DNA of 64,000 bases from Pseudomonadota bacterium (GCA_018822105.1 JAHJLB010000014.1:235077-299076); one strand, 5' to 3'. Positions 51,107 to 61,186 are shown, counted from the first letter of the stretch. Notes: generated from the sequence alone by a model not told the origin. Translations and numbers: made by a program.

Positions 51107-53293
51107 CTAACTGAAGAGATTTCCCGCGAACACCGAGCGGATGCGGTGGCGCAGATGGGTCATGCGGTTGCCGGAGGTGACGTTCTTCAGGCCCATGTTC
51201 AGCGCCTTGTCCGAGCCGATGAACACGGCCAGCCTGCGCGCGCGGGTCAGGGCGGTGTAGAGCAGGTTGCGCTGCAGCAGCATGAAGTGCTGCGTCACCA
51301 CCGGCACCACGATGGCCGGATACTCGCAGCCCTGGGACTTGTGCACGCTCACGGCGTAGGCCAGGGTCAGCTCGTCGAGCTCCGTGGAGTCAAAGGCCAC
51401 CAGGCTGCCGTCAAAGTCCACCACCAGGGAGCCCTGCTCCGGGTCCACCTCGGCCACCCAGCCCAGGTCGCCGTTGAACACTTCCTTGTCGTAGTTGTTG
51501 CGCAGCTGCAGCACGCGGTCGCCCTTGCGGAAGGTGGCGTAGCCGCGCTTGAGCTCCGGCCCGCGCCGGGGGTTCAGGCGCTCCTGCAGCAGCTGGTTCA
51601 GGGTGCCCGTGCCCACGTCGCCCTTGTGCATGGGCGTGAGCACCTGGATGTCGCGCACCGGGTCCAGGCCGTAGCGTTCTGGGATGCGGGTGGTGACCAT
51701 CTCCAGGATGCGCTCCTGCACCTTGGCCGGGTCCTCCTGGGGCATCCAGAAGAAGTCGGCCTCGGGCGGCTCCTTGGGGCTGGCCACCGGGTACAGCCCG
51801 GCGTTGAAGCGGTGGGCGTTGACCACGATGGAGCTTTCCTGGGCCTGGCGGAAGATGTGCGTCAGGACCGCCGAGGGCACCTCGCCGCAGCCGATGAGGT
51901 CGGCCAGCACGTTGCCCGGGCCCACGGAGGGCAGCTGGTTCACGTCGCCCACGAGGATGAGCCGGCAGGTGACGGGCAGGGCGCGCAGCACGGCCAGGAA
52001 GAGCTGGGCGTCGAGCATGGACACCTCGTCCACCAGCAGCACCTCTGCGGCCAGCTTCTGGTCCTCGCAGTGGTAGAAGCCGCGCTCCGGGGAGTACATG
52101 AGCAGCCGGTGCAGGGTCTGGGCCGGGGCGCCCGTGGCCTCGGACAGGCGCTTGGCCGCCCGGCCCGTGGGCGCGGCCAGGCGCACCGTGAGCTTCAGCT
52201 CGGTCAGGGCCGAGACGATGGCCCGGGTGATGGTGGTCTTGCCCGTGCCCGGACCGCCGGTGATGATGAAGACCTTGTTCACGCAGGACTGGAACACGGC
52301 GCGCTGCTGTTCCGGGGACAGGGTGAAGCCCAGGGCGGCCTCGATCTTGGGCAGCACCTGGGCCACCTTGGCCTGGGACACGGGCGAAGGGTGGTGGATG
52401 AGGCCGAACAGGCGCTGGCTGATCTCGCGCTCGGCCCGGTAGGAGGTCATGAGGAACACGGCCTGGTCCACGCCCTGCTCCGGCAGGTCCTCGATGTGCA
52501 CGCGCTTGCGGCCCTCCAGGGCGCAAAGCCCCTCCTCCATGCGCTCCGGGTCGTCCACGCCCAGGAGCTTGGCGGCCTCGGCCAGGAGCTGCTCCTTGGG
52601 GCAGAACATGTGCCCGCCGCGGTCGCCCTGGCTCACCAGGATGTAGCCGATGGCCGCCTCGATGCGCTGCGGGGCGTCGTGCTCGAAGCCGAGCTTGAGG
52701 GCCATGTTGTCCGCGGTGCGGAAGCCGATGCCCCGGATGAGGTAGGCCAGCTCGTAGGGGTTCTCGCGCAAGCGGGCCTCGCTCTGGGCGCCGAAGATCT
52801 TGAAGATGCGCGAGGCGTAGGTGGGCGGCACCTCGTGGCTGTGCAGAAAGACGATGAGGCTCTTGACCTCGCGCTGGCTGCTCCAGGACTCCAGCATGCC
52901 CGCCAGCTTCTTTTTGGTGATGCCCTTGCCCAGGAGCTTCTCCGGCTCGTTGTCCAGGATGTCCAGCACGCCCACGCCAAAGCGCCGCACCAGGTCCTGG
53001 GCGGTCTTCTCGCCCACGCCCTTGATGGAGGACTTGAGGAAGCGCACCACGCCGTGCACCGTGGCCGGGTAGGTCTGCTTGAAGGACGAGACCTCCATCT
53101 GGCGGCCGAACTTGGGATGCGTCTTCCACTCGCCGGAGAGCTCAAGATATTCGCCAGGCTGCAGCTGGCCCAGGCAGCCCACCACGGTGACCATGCCGGG
53201 CTCGTCCTTGGCGCGGACACGGGCCACCGCATAGCCGTTGTCCGGATTGTGGTAGACCACGGCGTGGACTTCAGCGGTGATGGTGACGGGCAT
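51107..53293 (-). CDS. RecD2-type DNA helicase
   Basis: The 728-residue protein is a superfamily 1B 5'-3' helicase of the RecD2 (RecD-like, RecBC-independent) type. It has an N-terminal OB-like region and helix-hairpin-helix segments (SIKGVGEKTAQDLVRRFG, then ITKKKLAGML), then the helicase core with Walker A GGPGTGKTT, VDEVSMLD and the C-terminal SVHKSQG motif. AAGGAG precedes ATG 53293. It is downstream of recR (172 bases away). The gap 53294-53465 holds only an imperfect GC-rich hairpin. Confidence 0.92.
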   Translation of the reverse strand: MPVTITAEVHAVVYHNPDNGYAVARVRAKDEPGMVTVVGCLGQLQPGEYLELSGEWKTHPKFGRQMEVSSFKQTYPATVHGVVRFLKSSIKGVGEKTAQDLVRRFGVGVLDILDNEPEKLLGKGITKKKLAGMLESWSSQREVKSLIVFLHSHEVPPTYASRIFKIFGAQSEARLRENPYELAYLIRGIGFRTADNMALKLGFEHDAPQRIEAAIGYILVSQGDRGGHMFCPKEQLLAEAAKLLGVDDPERMEEGLCALEGRKRVHIEDLPEQGVDQAVFLMTSYRAEREISQRLFGLIHHPSPVSQAKVAQVLPKIEAALGFTLSPEQQRAVFQSCVNKVFIITGGPGTGKTTITRAIVSALTELKLTVRLAAPTGRAAKRLSEATGAPAQTLHRLLMYSPERGFYHCEDQKLAAEVLLVDEVSMLDAQLFLAVLRALPVTCRLILVGDVNQLPSVGPGNVLADLIGCGEVPSAVLTHIFRQAQESSIVVNAHRFNAGLYPVASPKEPPEADFFWMPQEDPAKVQERILEMVTTRIPERYGLDPVRDIQVLTPMHKGDVGTGTLNQLLQERLNPRRGPELKRGYATFRKGDRVLQLRNNYDKEVFNGDLGWVAEVDPEQGSLVVDFDGSLVAFDSTELDELTLAYAVSVHKSQGCEYPAIVVPVVTQHFMLLQRNLLYTALTRARRLAVFIGSDKALNMGLKNVTSGNRMTHLRHRIRSVFAGNLFS

Positions 53294-53465
53294 GTGGCTC
53301 CTTGGCCGAGGGGGGACTGAGGCCTGTTTCCAAAAGATGGTGTTCCTGCCCTGGCGCGGAGAAAGCCGCTTTGAGGCCAGGGCTGATGCTCCTGCGGCGC
53401 CGCCCTGGGCCAAAACCGCCTCGCGGCGGCGTCCAGGTGGCAAACAGCGCGTTCAGAGTCAGGCC

Positions 53466-54077
53466 CTACACTGCCTGACGGTGCAACAGGGACTGGCGCA
53501 GGGTCTCGCGGTCCATGTACTTGACCTCCGCGCCCATGGGGATGCCCTGGGCCAGGCGCGAGACGGTCACGCCCGGAAAGCCCTGGGCCACGATGTTCTT
53601 CACGTGCGAGGCGGTGTTCTCGGCGTCCAGGGTGGCGCCCAGGGCCAGGATGAGCTCGCGCACCTCTCCCGAGGCCAGCCTGCGGCGCAGGAGATCGAAC
53701 TCCAGGCCCGACGGCCCCACCCCGTCCAGGGGCGAAAGCAGGCCGCCCAGGACCAGATAGGTTCCCCGGAACAGGTTCATCTCCTCCAGGGCCAGGAGCG
53801 AATCCCACTCGGCCACGAGGCAGAGCTGCTCGCGGTTGCGCGAGGCGTCGGCGCAGATGGGGCAGGGGTCCTGCTCGGCCAGGCTGGCGCAGGTGCCGCA
53901 GAGGCACAGGCGCTCGCGCAGGGTCAGCACGGACTGGCCCACGGCCGCGGCCATCTCCCGGGGCATCTTGAGCAGGGCCAGGGCCGCGCGCAGGGCGCTC
54001 TTGGGGCCAAGGCCCGGCAGCCGGGCCAGGTGCTCGGCCACCTCGCGCAGGGGGCCGGGCAGCCGGTCAAGGGACAT
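53466..54077 (-). CDS. recR: Recombination mediator RecR
   Basis: RecR, with RecF/RecO, loads RecA at gaps. The 203-residue protein has the N-terminal helix-hairpin-helix (LARLPGLGPKSALR), a zinc finger (CGTCASLAEQDPCPIC) and a Toprim domain (LVAEWDSLLALEEMN). It starts 2 bases after the ybaB stop and is part of the conserved dnaX-ybaB-recR row. Confidence 0.97.
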   Translation of the reverse strand: MSLDRLPGPLREVAEHLARLPGLGPKSALRAALALLKMPREMAAAVGQSVLTLRERLCLCGTCASLAEQDPCPICADASRNREQLCLVAEWDSLLALEEMNLFRGTYLVLGGLLSPLDGVGPSGLEFDLLRRRLASGEVRELILALGATLDAENTASHVKNIVAQGFPGVTVSRLAQGIPMGAEVKYMDRETLRQSLLHRQAV

Positions 54078-54079
54078 GC

Positions 54080-54391
54080 CTAGAACATGCCGGGGATTTT
54101 CATGCCCCCGGTGATCTTGCCCATCTCTTCCTCGTTCATGGCCTTGGCCTTCTTGAGGGCGTCGCGCACCGCGGCCAGCACCAGGTCCTGGAGCATCTCC
54201 ACGTCCCCGGCCTCGAGCACGCTCTTGTCGATGGCGATGGACACGATTTCCTGTCCGCCGGTGGCCGTCACCGTGACCATGCCGCCGCCGCTGGTGGCCT
54301 GGACCTCGCGGGTCTTGAGCTCATCCTGGATGGTGGCCAGCTTCTTCTGCATCATCTGGGCCTGGCGCAACATATCCTGCATTCCACGCAT
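54080..54391 (-). CDS. YbaB/EbfC-family nucleoid-associated protein
   Basis: The 103-residue DNA-binding protein begins MRGMQDMLRQAQMMQKK and has the conserved VTVTATGGQEIVSIAIDKSV core. The homologues bind DNA as dimers. GGAGG precedes ATG 54391. Its place between dnaX and recR is the conserved one. Confidence 0.96.
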   Translation of the reverse strand: MRGMQDMLRQAQMMQKKLATIQDELKTREVQATSGGGMVTVTATGGQEIVSIAIDKSVLEAGDVEMLQDLVLAAVRDALKKAKAMNEEEMGKITGGMKIPGMF

Positions 54392-54456
54392 GGGGGGAGA
54401 CCTCCGGTCGATTCGTATTTTGGTGTGGCGCGCTTGCAGGCGCGCCGAACATTGCC

Positions 54457-56292
54457 CTAGCGCCGCTCCCGCAGGTAGACCTGGGCCGGGGCCTTGGCCT
54501 CGAAGGCCTCGCGCACGCGCAGCACAGCCGGGTGGGCCTGCATCTCGCGGTCCACTTCGGTGCCGCTGCGCGCGGGCTCGCGCTCCTCGAAATGGAACTC
54601 CAGCTCCGCCTCGGGCCCGAAATACTCCAGCACCAGCCGCTGCAGGCGCACGCGGTTGTCGCCCTGCTCCAGCTGCCGGCAATGGGTCTCGTTGTGGCAG
54701 CCCAGGGTCAGCACCGCGCCGTTCCATTCCCCGCGCGACTGGTTCAGGCCGGTGATGACGCCGCTGCCGTTCTTGCCCAGCACAAAGGCCTGGAAGCCCT
54801 CCCAGGATAGCGTGCCGCCGCCCGCAGGCTCGGCCGGGGAGGCGCCGGGGGCCGTTTCCGCCGGACTGGCCGGCGGCGTGGCCGGCTCCGCAATCGATTC
54901 CGTGGTCTGCACCGTGGGCCTCGCCGTGGATGTTGCCGTGGACGAAACCGTGGAGGAAACCGTTGCCTCGGCAGAGATCCCGGCGGCCTGGGCCGTGGGC
55001 TGGACCGTTTCCGCAGGCGTGGCCGAAAGCGTGGACGAAAGCGTGGACGGGCCTGTGGACGGAAGAGTGGCCGAGCCCGTGGCCGTGCTGGTGGCCGAAC
55101 CACTGGACGAGGCGCCGTGCAGTCCCCGGCCTGGAGCTCCGCCGCCCTGGCCAGCCGCCCCGGCGGGCGGCGTGCGCTGGCCGCCCAGGGCCTCCAGGGG
55201 GATCAGATCCGGCAGGCAGGCCAGGTTCAGCAACAGCAGCTCTAGGGCCTGGGCGGGCTCCAGGCTCTTGATGACCCGCTGCTGGCCGTCCAGGGTCATC
55301 TGCCAGCAGGCGTGGATGTGTGCGGGCGTGAAGCGCGCGGCCCAGTCGAGCCACTGGGCGGCCTCCTCGGCGGGCAGGCCCAGCTCCGGCAGGATGGCCT
55401 CCCCGGCCTGGCGCAAAAGGAACATGTTGCGCCAGCAGGAGGACAGCTCGCGCAGGAAGAAGCCCAGGTCCAGGCCCTGGTCCAGCACCTGGCGCAGGGT
55501 GCGCGACAGTAGCGGCAGGTCGCGCACCTGGATGGCCTCCATGAGGGCGAAAAAGACCTCCTGCCCGGCCAGGCCGAGACAGCCGCGCACCTCGCTCTCC
55601 AGCAGCTTGCCCGAGCTGTAGGCCAGGGCCTGGCCCAGAAGCGAGATGCTGTCGCGCACGCTGCCCGCGCCGCGCCGGGCGATGATGCGCACGGCCGCAG
55701 GCTCGTAGTCCACCCCTTCGCGGGCCAAAATGCCCTCCAGATGCGCGGCCAGGTCGGCCTGGGGCAGCATCTTGAACACGTAGTGCTGGCAGCGCGAGAG
55801 GATGGTGGCCGGAAATTTGTGGGCCTCGGTTGAGGCCAGGATGAAGGTGACCCGCGCGGGCGGCTCCTCCAGCGTCTTCAACAGCGCGTTGAAGGCGGCG
55901 GTGGAGAGCATGTGCGCCTCGTCGATGATGAAGACCTTGAAGCGGCCCTCCAGCGGCGCGTAGCCCACGTCCTCCTTCAGGGCGCGCACGTCGTTCACGC
56001 CGCCGTGGGAGGCCGCGTCGATCTCGATGATGTCCACGGCCGTGCCCTGGGTGGCCTGGCGGCAGAGGCTGCACTCGTTGCAGGGCTCCGCCACCGGGGC
56101 CTTCTCGCAGTTGAGGGCCTTGGCGAAGATGCGGGCGATGGTGGTCTTGCCCACGCCGCGGGTGCCGCTGAACATATAGGCCGGGGCGATCTTGCCCGTG
56201 GCGGCGGCGCGGGAGAGGATGGCCCTGACCGCGTCCTGGCCGGCGACGTCGGCAAAGCGCCGGGGCCTGTATTTTGCGGTGAGGCTGGCCAT
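54457..56292 (-). CDS. dnaX: DNA polymerase III gamma/tau subunit DnaX
   Basis: DnaX is the clamp-loader motor. The 611-residue product has Walker A GTRGVGKT (43-50), a zinc module with C62, C71, C74 and C77, FIIDEAHML (Walker B) and the sensor motif ASTEAHKFPATILSRC. Residues about 385-485 form a low-complexity Ser/Thr/Ala linker, then a C-terminal domain of about 120 residues. The full length corresponds to tau; I saw no clear A-rich slippage signal for making gamma. ilvE lies upstream and ybaB downstream. Confidence 0.95.
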   Translation of the reverse strand: MASLTAKYRPRRFADVAGQDAVRAILSRAAATGKIAPAYMFSGTRGVGKTTIARIFAKALNCEKAPVAEPCNECSLCRQATQGTAVDIIEIDAASHGGVNDVRALKEDVGYAPLEGRFKVFIIDEAHMLSTAAFNALLKTLEEPPARVTFILASTEAHKFPATILSRCQHYVFKMLPQADLAAHLEGILAREGVDYEPAAVRIIARRGAGSVRDSISLLGQALAYSSGKLLESEVRGCLGLAGQEVFFALMEAIQVRDLPLLSRTLRQVLDQGLDLGFFLRELSSCWRNMFLLRQAGEAILPELGLPAEEAAQWLDWAARFTPAHIHACWQMTLDGQQRVIKSLEPAQALELLLLNLACLPDLIPLEALGGQRTPPAGAAGQGGGAPGRGLHGASSSGSATSTATGSATLPSTGPSTLSSTLSATPAETVQPTAQAAGISAEATVSSTVSSTATSTARPTVQTTESIAEPATPPASPAETAPGASPAEPAGGGTLSWEGFQAFVLGKNGSGVITGLNQSRGEWNGAVLTLGCHNETHCRQLEQGDNRVRLQRLVLEYFGPEAELEFHFEEREPARSGTEVDREMQAHPAVLRVREAFEAKAPAQVYLRERR

Positions 56293-56376
56293 GTCTGCGG
56301 GCTCCAGGGCGTAGGTGCGGGGAACAGGCCCGGAGGGGACGCGCTTTGAACGCCCCCTCCGGACGGAAGGGAAATG

Positions 56377-57300
56377 CTAGACCTTGTACTCGTGCAGCCA
56401 GGAGGCGTAGTCCGGGTTCTCGCCCTTGACGATGCGGAAGTATTCCTTCTGGATCAGGAGCGAGAGGGGACCGGCCTTGCCAGCGCCGATGGTGCGGCGG
56501 TCCACCTCGCGGATGGGCGTGATCTCCGCGGCGGTGCCGCTGAAGAAGGCCTCGTCGGCCACGTAGAGCTCGTCGCGGGTGAAGAGCTGCTCCAGCACCT
56601 CGTAGCCCAGCTCGCGGGCCAGGGTGATGATGCTGTCGCGGGTGATGCCGGGCAGGATGGAGGTCAGCGGCGTGGTCTTGATGACCTCGTTCTTGACGAT
56701 GAAGATGTTCTCGCCGCTGGCCTCGGACACGTAGCCCTGGGTGTCGAGCATGAGGGCCTCGTGGTAGCCGTCGGCCACGGCCTCGGTCTTGGCCAGCACG
56801 GAGTTCACATAGTTGCCGCAGGCCTTGGCCTTGGTCATCATGGCGTTGACGTGGTGGCGGGTGAAGCTGGAGGTCTTGATGCTGATGCCCTTCTCCAGGG
56901 CGCCGTCGCCCAGGTACGCGCCCCAGGGCCAGGTGGCGATGGCCACGCGGATGGGGTTGGCGCCCGGGTGCACGCCCATGACGCCGTCGCCGATGAAGGC
57001 CAGGGGGCGGATGTAGCCGGACTTCATCTTGTTGACCGTGAGGGTGTCGACCACGGCCTGGACCAGCTCGGGGCAGGTGTAGGGCAGCTTCATGCCCAGG
57101 ATGTGCGCGGAGTCGATGAGGCGCTGCATGTGCTCGGTCAGGCGGTAGACGGCGCTGCGGCCGTCGGTGCACTCGTAGGCGCGAATGCCCTCGAACACGC
57201 CGCAGCCGTAGTGCAGGGTATGGGTGAGGATGTGCACGTTGGCCTCATCCCAGTTGACGAGCTTCCCGTCCATCCAGATTTTTTCAGCTTTCTGAACCAT
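56377..57300 (-). CDS. ilvE: Branched-chain amino acid aminotransferase
   Basis: IlvE makes valine, leucine and isoleucine from their 2-oxo acids. The 307-residue length from ATG 57300 matches the family; an in-frame ATG at 57315 would add 5 residues, but its GGAG sequence is better placed as the ribosome-binding site for 57300. The PLP lysine is probably K159 (KACGNY). [13 protein letters not shown] and SGENIFIV are conserved. It is first in the minus-strand row towards dnaX. A GC-rich hairpin without T-run fills much of the 84-base gap to dnaX. Confidence 0.95.
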   Translation of the reverse strand: MVQKAEKIWMDGKLVNWDEANVHILTHTLHYGCGVFEGIRAYECTDGRSAVYRLTEHMQRLIDSAHILGMKLPYTCPELVQAVVDTLTVNKMKSGYIRPLAFIGDGVMGVHPGANPIRVAIATWPWGAYLGDGALEKGISIKTSSFTRHHVNAMMTKAKACGNYVNSVLAKTEAVADGYHEALMLDTQGYVSEASGENIFIVKNEVIKTTPLTSILPGITRDSIITLARELGYEVLEQLFTRDELYVADEAFFSGTAAEITPIREVDRRTIGAGKAGPLSLLIQKEYFRIVKGENPDYASWLHEYKV

Positions 57301-57382
57301 GTGCGTGTACTCCATTGGGGACGATTTTGGGTGAGCCCGCCATCCCGCCAAAGGGTGGCATCGACGTCTCACAAAGATTCAC

Positions 57383-57411
57383 AGAGTAGAAAAATCGGAG
57401 CAAGAGGTCAA
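57383..57411 (-). promoter_or_regulatory. ilvE promoter
   Basis: On the minus strand TTGACC and TACTCT are 17 bases apart, about 80 bases before ATG 57300. Confidence 0.5.
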
Positions 57412-57471
57412 GGGCGGGGACAAGGCCGGCAGGCCCCTTGCCTTGCCCGGGCCCTTGGCCTACCACAGCCC

Positions 57472-58041
57472 ATGCCCGCACGGACCCTGCTCATCATTTC
57501 AGACATCTTCGGCCACACCCCGGAAGTCCAGTCCCTGGCTGGACAACTGACGCACGGCCTGGACGCGCGCGTGCGCATCCTCTCGCCCTACGCGGGCGAA
57601 CGCCCGCGCTTCCCCAGCGAGGTCGAGGCCCATGCGGCCTTCATCGCCCGCACGGGCCTGGATTGGTATGCGAAGGTTGTGGGCGAGACTCTGGCTGAAT
57701 ACCGCCCGGCCCTGGCCGTGGGCTTCAGCGTGGGCGCCACGGCGCTTTGGATCGCCCTTGCGGGCCTGGTATCCGCCCCACCGGCGCACAGCGTCCTGTA
57801 CTACGGTTCACGCATCCGTGAGCACGCGCACCTGCGCCCGGCCGGCGACCTGCAGCTCGTCTTCGCCGAGGCCGAGGCCAGCTTCGATCCGGCGGAGCTA
57901 GTGACGGCATTGCGGGGGCAGGGAGTCGCGGCGGAGCTTCTGCCCGGCACGGCCCACGGGTTCCTGAACCGGCTCTCGCCGCGGTTTGACGCTCAGGCCT
58001 ATGCTGCGGAAATGGCGCGGCTGCGCGGCCTGCTGGCCTGA
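57472..58041 (+). CDS. Dienelactone hydrolase-like alpha/beta hydrolase
   Basis: The 189-residue protein has the alpha/beta-hydrolase nucleophile elbow GFSVGA (S86), a candidate acid D139 and the catalytic histidine H162 (GTAHGF), the order of dienelactone hydrolases. The family usually has Cys in place of Ser, so substrate use may differ. No strong ribosome-binding site is seen before ATG 57472. It is divergent from ilvE and convergent with the deaminase gene. Confidence 0.82.
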   Translation: MPARTLLIISDIFGHTPEVQSLAGQLTHGLDARVRILSPYAGERPRFPSEVEAHAAFIARTGLDWYAKVVGETLAEYRPALAVGFSVGATALWIALAGLVSAPPAHSVLYYGSRIREHAHLRPAGDLQLVFAEAEASFDPAELVTALRGQGVAAELLPGTAHGFLNRLSPRFDAQAYAAEMARLRGLLA

Positions 58042-58051
58042 CGTGCCCACC

Positions 58052-58516
58052 TCACTCCACCCCGATGTCCTCGTTCCAGACCTCGGGCCTCTGGCGGATG
58101 AAGCCGCCCAATAGCGCCTTGCACTCGGCGCTGTCCAGATCGACGACCGTGACACCGTTTGCGCGCAGCCAGTCGAGCCCGCCCTGGAAGGTCTGGCTCT
58201 CGCCGACCACCACGGTGCCGATGCCGAACTGGCGCACCAGGCCCGAGCAGTACCAGCACGGGGCCAGGGTGGTGACCATGATGGTGTCGCGGTAGCTCTT
58301 GCGGCGACCGGCGTTGCGGAAGGCGCTGGTCTCGGCGTGCATGGAGGGGTCGTTGTCCTGCACGCGGCGGTTGCGCCCGCGGCCCAACAGCCGGCCCGCG
58401 CTGTCGAACAGGGCCGCGCCGATGGGCACCCCGCCCTCGCTCAGGCCCAGGCGGGCCTCGGCAAGCGCCACCTCAAGCATCCGCGCATAGTCCTTGTCCG
58501 TCAGCTTCAGGCCCAT
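58052..58516 (-). CDS. Cytosine deaminase of the yeast FCY1 type
   Basis: The 154-residue protein has the zinc deaminase motif HAE (H60, E62) and PCWYC (C87, C90). The C-terminus FIRQRPEVWNEDIG closely parallels the end of yeast cytosine deaminase, which closes the active site, and VVVGESQTF also parallels that enzyme. It probably converts cytosine to uracil (pyrimidine salvage). A tRNA- or guanine-deaminase role is less likely because of the C-terminal lid. The gene is single and convergent with the DLH gene. Confidence 0.87.
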   Translation of the reverse strand: MGLKLTDKDYARMLEVALAEARLGLSEGGVPIGAALFDSAGRLLGRGRNRRVQDNDPSMHAETSAFRNAGRRKSYRDTIMVTTLAPCWYCSGLVRQFGIGTVVVGESQTFQGGLDWLRANGVTVVDLDSAECKALLGGFIRQRPEVWNEDIGVE

Positions 58517-58606
58517 GATCCACCCCCCGTTCCGGTCTTTCGCAATCCTAACACGCCCTCAGGATCGGAACAATGCCCGCAGGGCCACTTTGCCGCATCA
58601 TTGGTT

Positions 58607-58636
58607 TTGACAGCAGGCCCCGGGCGCATGTAAGGT
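58607..58636 (+). promoter_or_regulatory. Candidate promoter of the aminotransferase-hom operon
   Basis: TTGACA and TAAGGT are 18 bases apart, about 75 bases before ATG 58712. The TAAGGTTC element recurs at 62915 and in the hydrogenase promoter. Confidence 0.5.
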
Positions 58637-58711
58637 TCCGGCGTACCGAACAATCATCTCCTGATAGCGACGGGCATCTCCGGTCAGCTACGGGGAGCCA
58701 AGGAGCGCGCA

Positions 58712-59884
58712 ATGCTGCAATTTCCCAGAGTCCACCGCCTGCCGCCGTACGTCTTCGCCCAGGTCAACGAACTGAAAATGCAGATGCGCCACCAGGGCGC
58801 GGACATCGTGGACCTGGGCATGGGCAACCCGGATTTGCCCACTCCGCCGCACATCGTGGAGAAGCTCATGGAGGCGGCCCAGAAATCCACCAACCACCGC
58901 TACAGCGCCTCCAAGGGCATCAAGGGCCTGCGCCTGGCCATAGCCAACTGGTACTTGCGCCGCTTCGGCGTGGAGCTGGACCACGACCAGGAGGTGGTGG
59001 TGACCATGGGCGCCAAGGAAGGCCTGGCGCACCTGTCCCTGGTCATGCTCTCCCCCGGCGACGTGGTCTTCGCCCCGGACCCGGCCTACCCCATCCACCC
59101 CTACGCCGCCATCATCGCCGGGGCCGACGTGCGCCGCATCCCCATCGGCAAGGGCCGCGACTTCCTGGAGGATCTGCAGATCGCCGTGAAGCAGACCTGG
59201 CCCAAGCCCAAGCTGCTCGTGCTGAACTACCCGCACAACCCCACCACCATCTGCGCGGACGTGGACTATTTCCAGAAGCTCGTGGACTTCGCCAAGGAGC
59301 ACGGGATGTACATCATCCACGACCTGGCCTACGCGGACTTCACCTACGACGGCTACGTGGCCCCGAGCTTTCTGCAGGCCAAGGGCGCCAAGGATGTGGC
59401 CGTGGAGTTCTTCTCCCTGACCAAGAGCTACTCCATGGCCGGCTGGCGCGTGGGCTTCTGCTGCGGCAACCGCGACATGGTCCAGGCCCTGACGCGCATC
59501 AAGAGCTACCTGGACTACGGCATCTTCCAGCCCATCCAGATCGCCGCCTGCACGGCCCTGAACGGCCCCCAGGACTGCGTGCGCGAGATCATGGACGTGC
59601 ACCAGGACCGCCGCGACGCCCTCATCGACGGCCTGCACCGCGCCGGCTGGATGGTGCCCGCGCCCAAGGCCACCATGTTCGTCTGGGCCGAGATCCCCGA
59701 CGATTTCAAGCACCTGGGCAGCGTGGAGTTCTCCAAGCTCCTGCTGCGCGAGGCCGAGGTGGCGGTGAGCCCGGGCCTGGGCTTCGGCAACTACGGCGAC
59801 GACCATGTGCGCTTCGCCCTGGTGGAAAACCGCCACCGCATCAACCAGGCCACCCGCAACCTGAAAAAATTCTTCGGGAAATAG
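58712..59884 (+). CDS. Class I aminotransferase, AlaC-like
   Basis: The 390-residue PLP enzyme begins in the AlaC/YfdZ manner ([14 protein letters not shown]) and has the PLP-lysine motif [15 protein letters not shown] and the arginine motif near the C-terminus ([12 protein letters not shown]). AlaC-type enzymes transaminate pyruvate/alanine; aspartate-family substrates are possible, given that homoserine dehydrogenase follows after 6 bases. AAGGAG precedes ATG 58712. Confidence 0.9.
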   Translation: MLQFPRVHRLPPYVFAQVNELKMQMRHQGADIVDLGMGNPDLPTPPHIVEKLMEAAQKSTNHRYSASKGIKGLRLAIANWYLRRFGVELDHDQEVVVTMGAKEGLAHLSLVMLSPGDVVFAPDPAYPIHPYAAIIAGADVRRIPIGKGRDFLEDLQIAVKQTWPKPKLLVLNYPHNPTTICADVDYFQKLVDFAKEHGMYIIHDLAYADFTYDGYVAPSFLQAKGAKDVAVEFFSLTKSYSMAGWRVGFCCGNRDMVQALTRIKSYLDYGIFQPIQIAACTALNGPQDCVREIMDVHQDRRDALIDGLHRAGWMVPAPKATMFVWAEIPDDFKHLGSVEFSKLLLREAEVAVSPGLGFGNYGDDHVRFALVENRHRINQATRNLKKFFGK

Positions 59885-59890
59885 GGAGAG

Positions 59891-61186
59891 ATGATGCTGC
59901 GCCTGGGACTTGCCGGTTTCGGCACCGTGGGCTCCGGATTGGTCAGGATCCTGCTGGAGAACCACGAGATCATCACTGCGCGCACCGGGCAGGACATCAG
60001 CATCAAGACCATCCTGGTGCGCGATCTGGCCAAGAAGCGCGCCGTGACCGCCGCGCCCGAGGTGCGCTTCACCACCAATCCCGACGATCTGGTCAATGAC
60101 CCGGACATCGACGTGGTGGTGGAGCTCATGGGCGGCATCGACACGGCCAAAAGCCTCATCACCCGCGCCCTGCACGCCGGGAAGCACGTCATCACGGCCA
60201 ACAAGCACCTGCTGGCCCTGCACGGGCCGGAGCTCACGGCCCTGGCGGCCTCCAGGGGCCTGGGCCTGTTCTTCGAGGCCAGCGTGGCCGGCGGCATCCC
60301 CATCGTGCAGACCCTGCGCGAGAGCCTCGGCGCCAACCGCATCGAGCGCCTGGTGGGCATCTTGAACGGCACGGCCAACTACATCCTCTCGGAGATGACC
60401 ACCAGCCACCTGGACTTCGCCACAGCCCTCAAGCAGGCCAAGGACCTGGGCTATGCCGAGGCCGATCCGACCTACGACATCGAGGGCCTGGACACGGCCC
60501 ACAAGCTGGTGGTGCTCATCCGCCTGGCCTTTGGCCGCGACTTCCCGCTTCAGGGCGTGCCCGTGCGCGGCATCACCCAGGTCACGCAGATGGACATCGA
60601 GCTGGCGCGGGAGTTCGGCTACCGCATCAAGCTTTTGGCCCAGGCTCGCGAGCTGGACGGCCGCATCGAGGCCAGCGTGCAGCCCACGCTGGTGAAGTAC
60701 ACCTACCTGCTGGCGCGGGTGGGCGGCAACTTCAACGCCGTGCGCGTGGAGGGCAACGCCGTGGGCCCCATCATGCTCCACGGCCAGGGCGCGGGCGACA
60801 CGCCCACGGGCAGCGCGGTCATGGCCGACGTCATGGCCCTGTGCCGGGGCCTGGCCGTGCCGGGCTGGCGCTTCGACAACACCGGCTTCGGCAACAAGCC
60901 CCTGCCCCAGGCCGAGATCCTGCCCGCCGAGGAATCCGTGTCCATGCACTATTTCCGCTTCTCCGTAGCCGACCACCCCGGCGTCATGGCGGCCATCTCC
61001 AAGTCCATGGCCGAGCACGACATCTCCATCGCCCAGGCCGTGCAAAAGGGCGACATGTCCGGTTCCGACGTGCCCATCGTCTTTCTGACGCACAACGCCA
61101 AGGCCGCCGCCGTGGCCGCGACCATCCGCGAGATCGACGCCATGAGCTTCACCGTGCGGCCCACGGTGCAGTTCCCCATCCTGTAA
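59891..61186 (+). CDS. hom: Homoserine dehydrogenase
   Basis: The enzyme reduces aspartate semialdehyde to homoserine for threonine and methionine. The 431 residues include the nucleotide motif GLAGFGTVGSGLV, the catalytic segment ASVAGGIPIVQTLRESL and NGTANYILSEM, and a C-terminal ACT domain (about 350-431: YFRFSVADHPGVMAAIS) that allows feedback control by an amino acid, usually threonine. It is 6 bases from the aminotransferase gene and 21 bases from apgM. Confidence 0.96.
   Translation: MMLRLGLAGFGTVGSGLVRILLENHEIITARTGQDISIKTILVRDLAKKRAVTAAPEVRFTTNPDDLVNDPDIDVVVELMGGIDTAKSLITRALHAGKHVITANKHLLALHGPELTALAASRGLGLFFEASVAGGIPIVQTLRESLGANRIERLVGILNGTANYILSEMTTSHLDFATALKQAKDLGYAEADPTYDIEGLDTAHKLVVLIRLAFGRDFPLQGVPVRGITQVTQMDIELAREFGYRIKLLAQARELDGRIEASVQPTLVKYTYLLARVGGNFNAVRVEGNAVGPIMLHGQGAGDTPTGSAVMADVMALCRGLAVPGWRFDNTGFGNKPLPQAEILPAEESVSMHYFRFSVADHPGVMAAISKSMAEHDISIAQAVQKGDMSGSDVPIVFLTHNAKAAAVAATIREIDAMSFTVRPTVQFPIL

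Noticed and set aside
54900..55100. Short repeats that look like a CRISPR or satellite array
   Set aside because: They are in frame within dnaX, irregular in length and without spacers; they encode the Ser/Thr/Ala linker.
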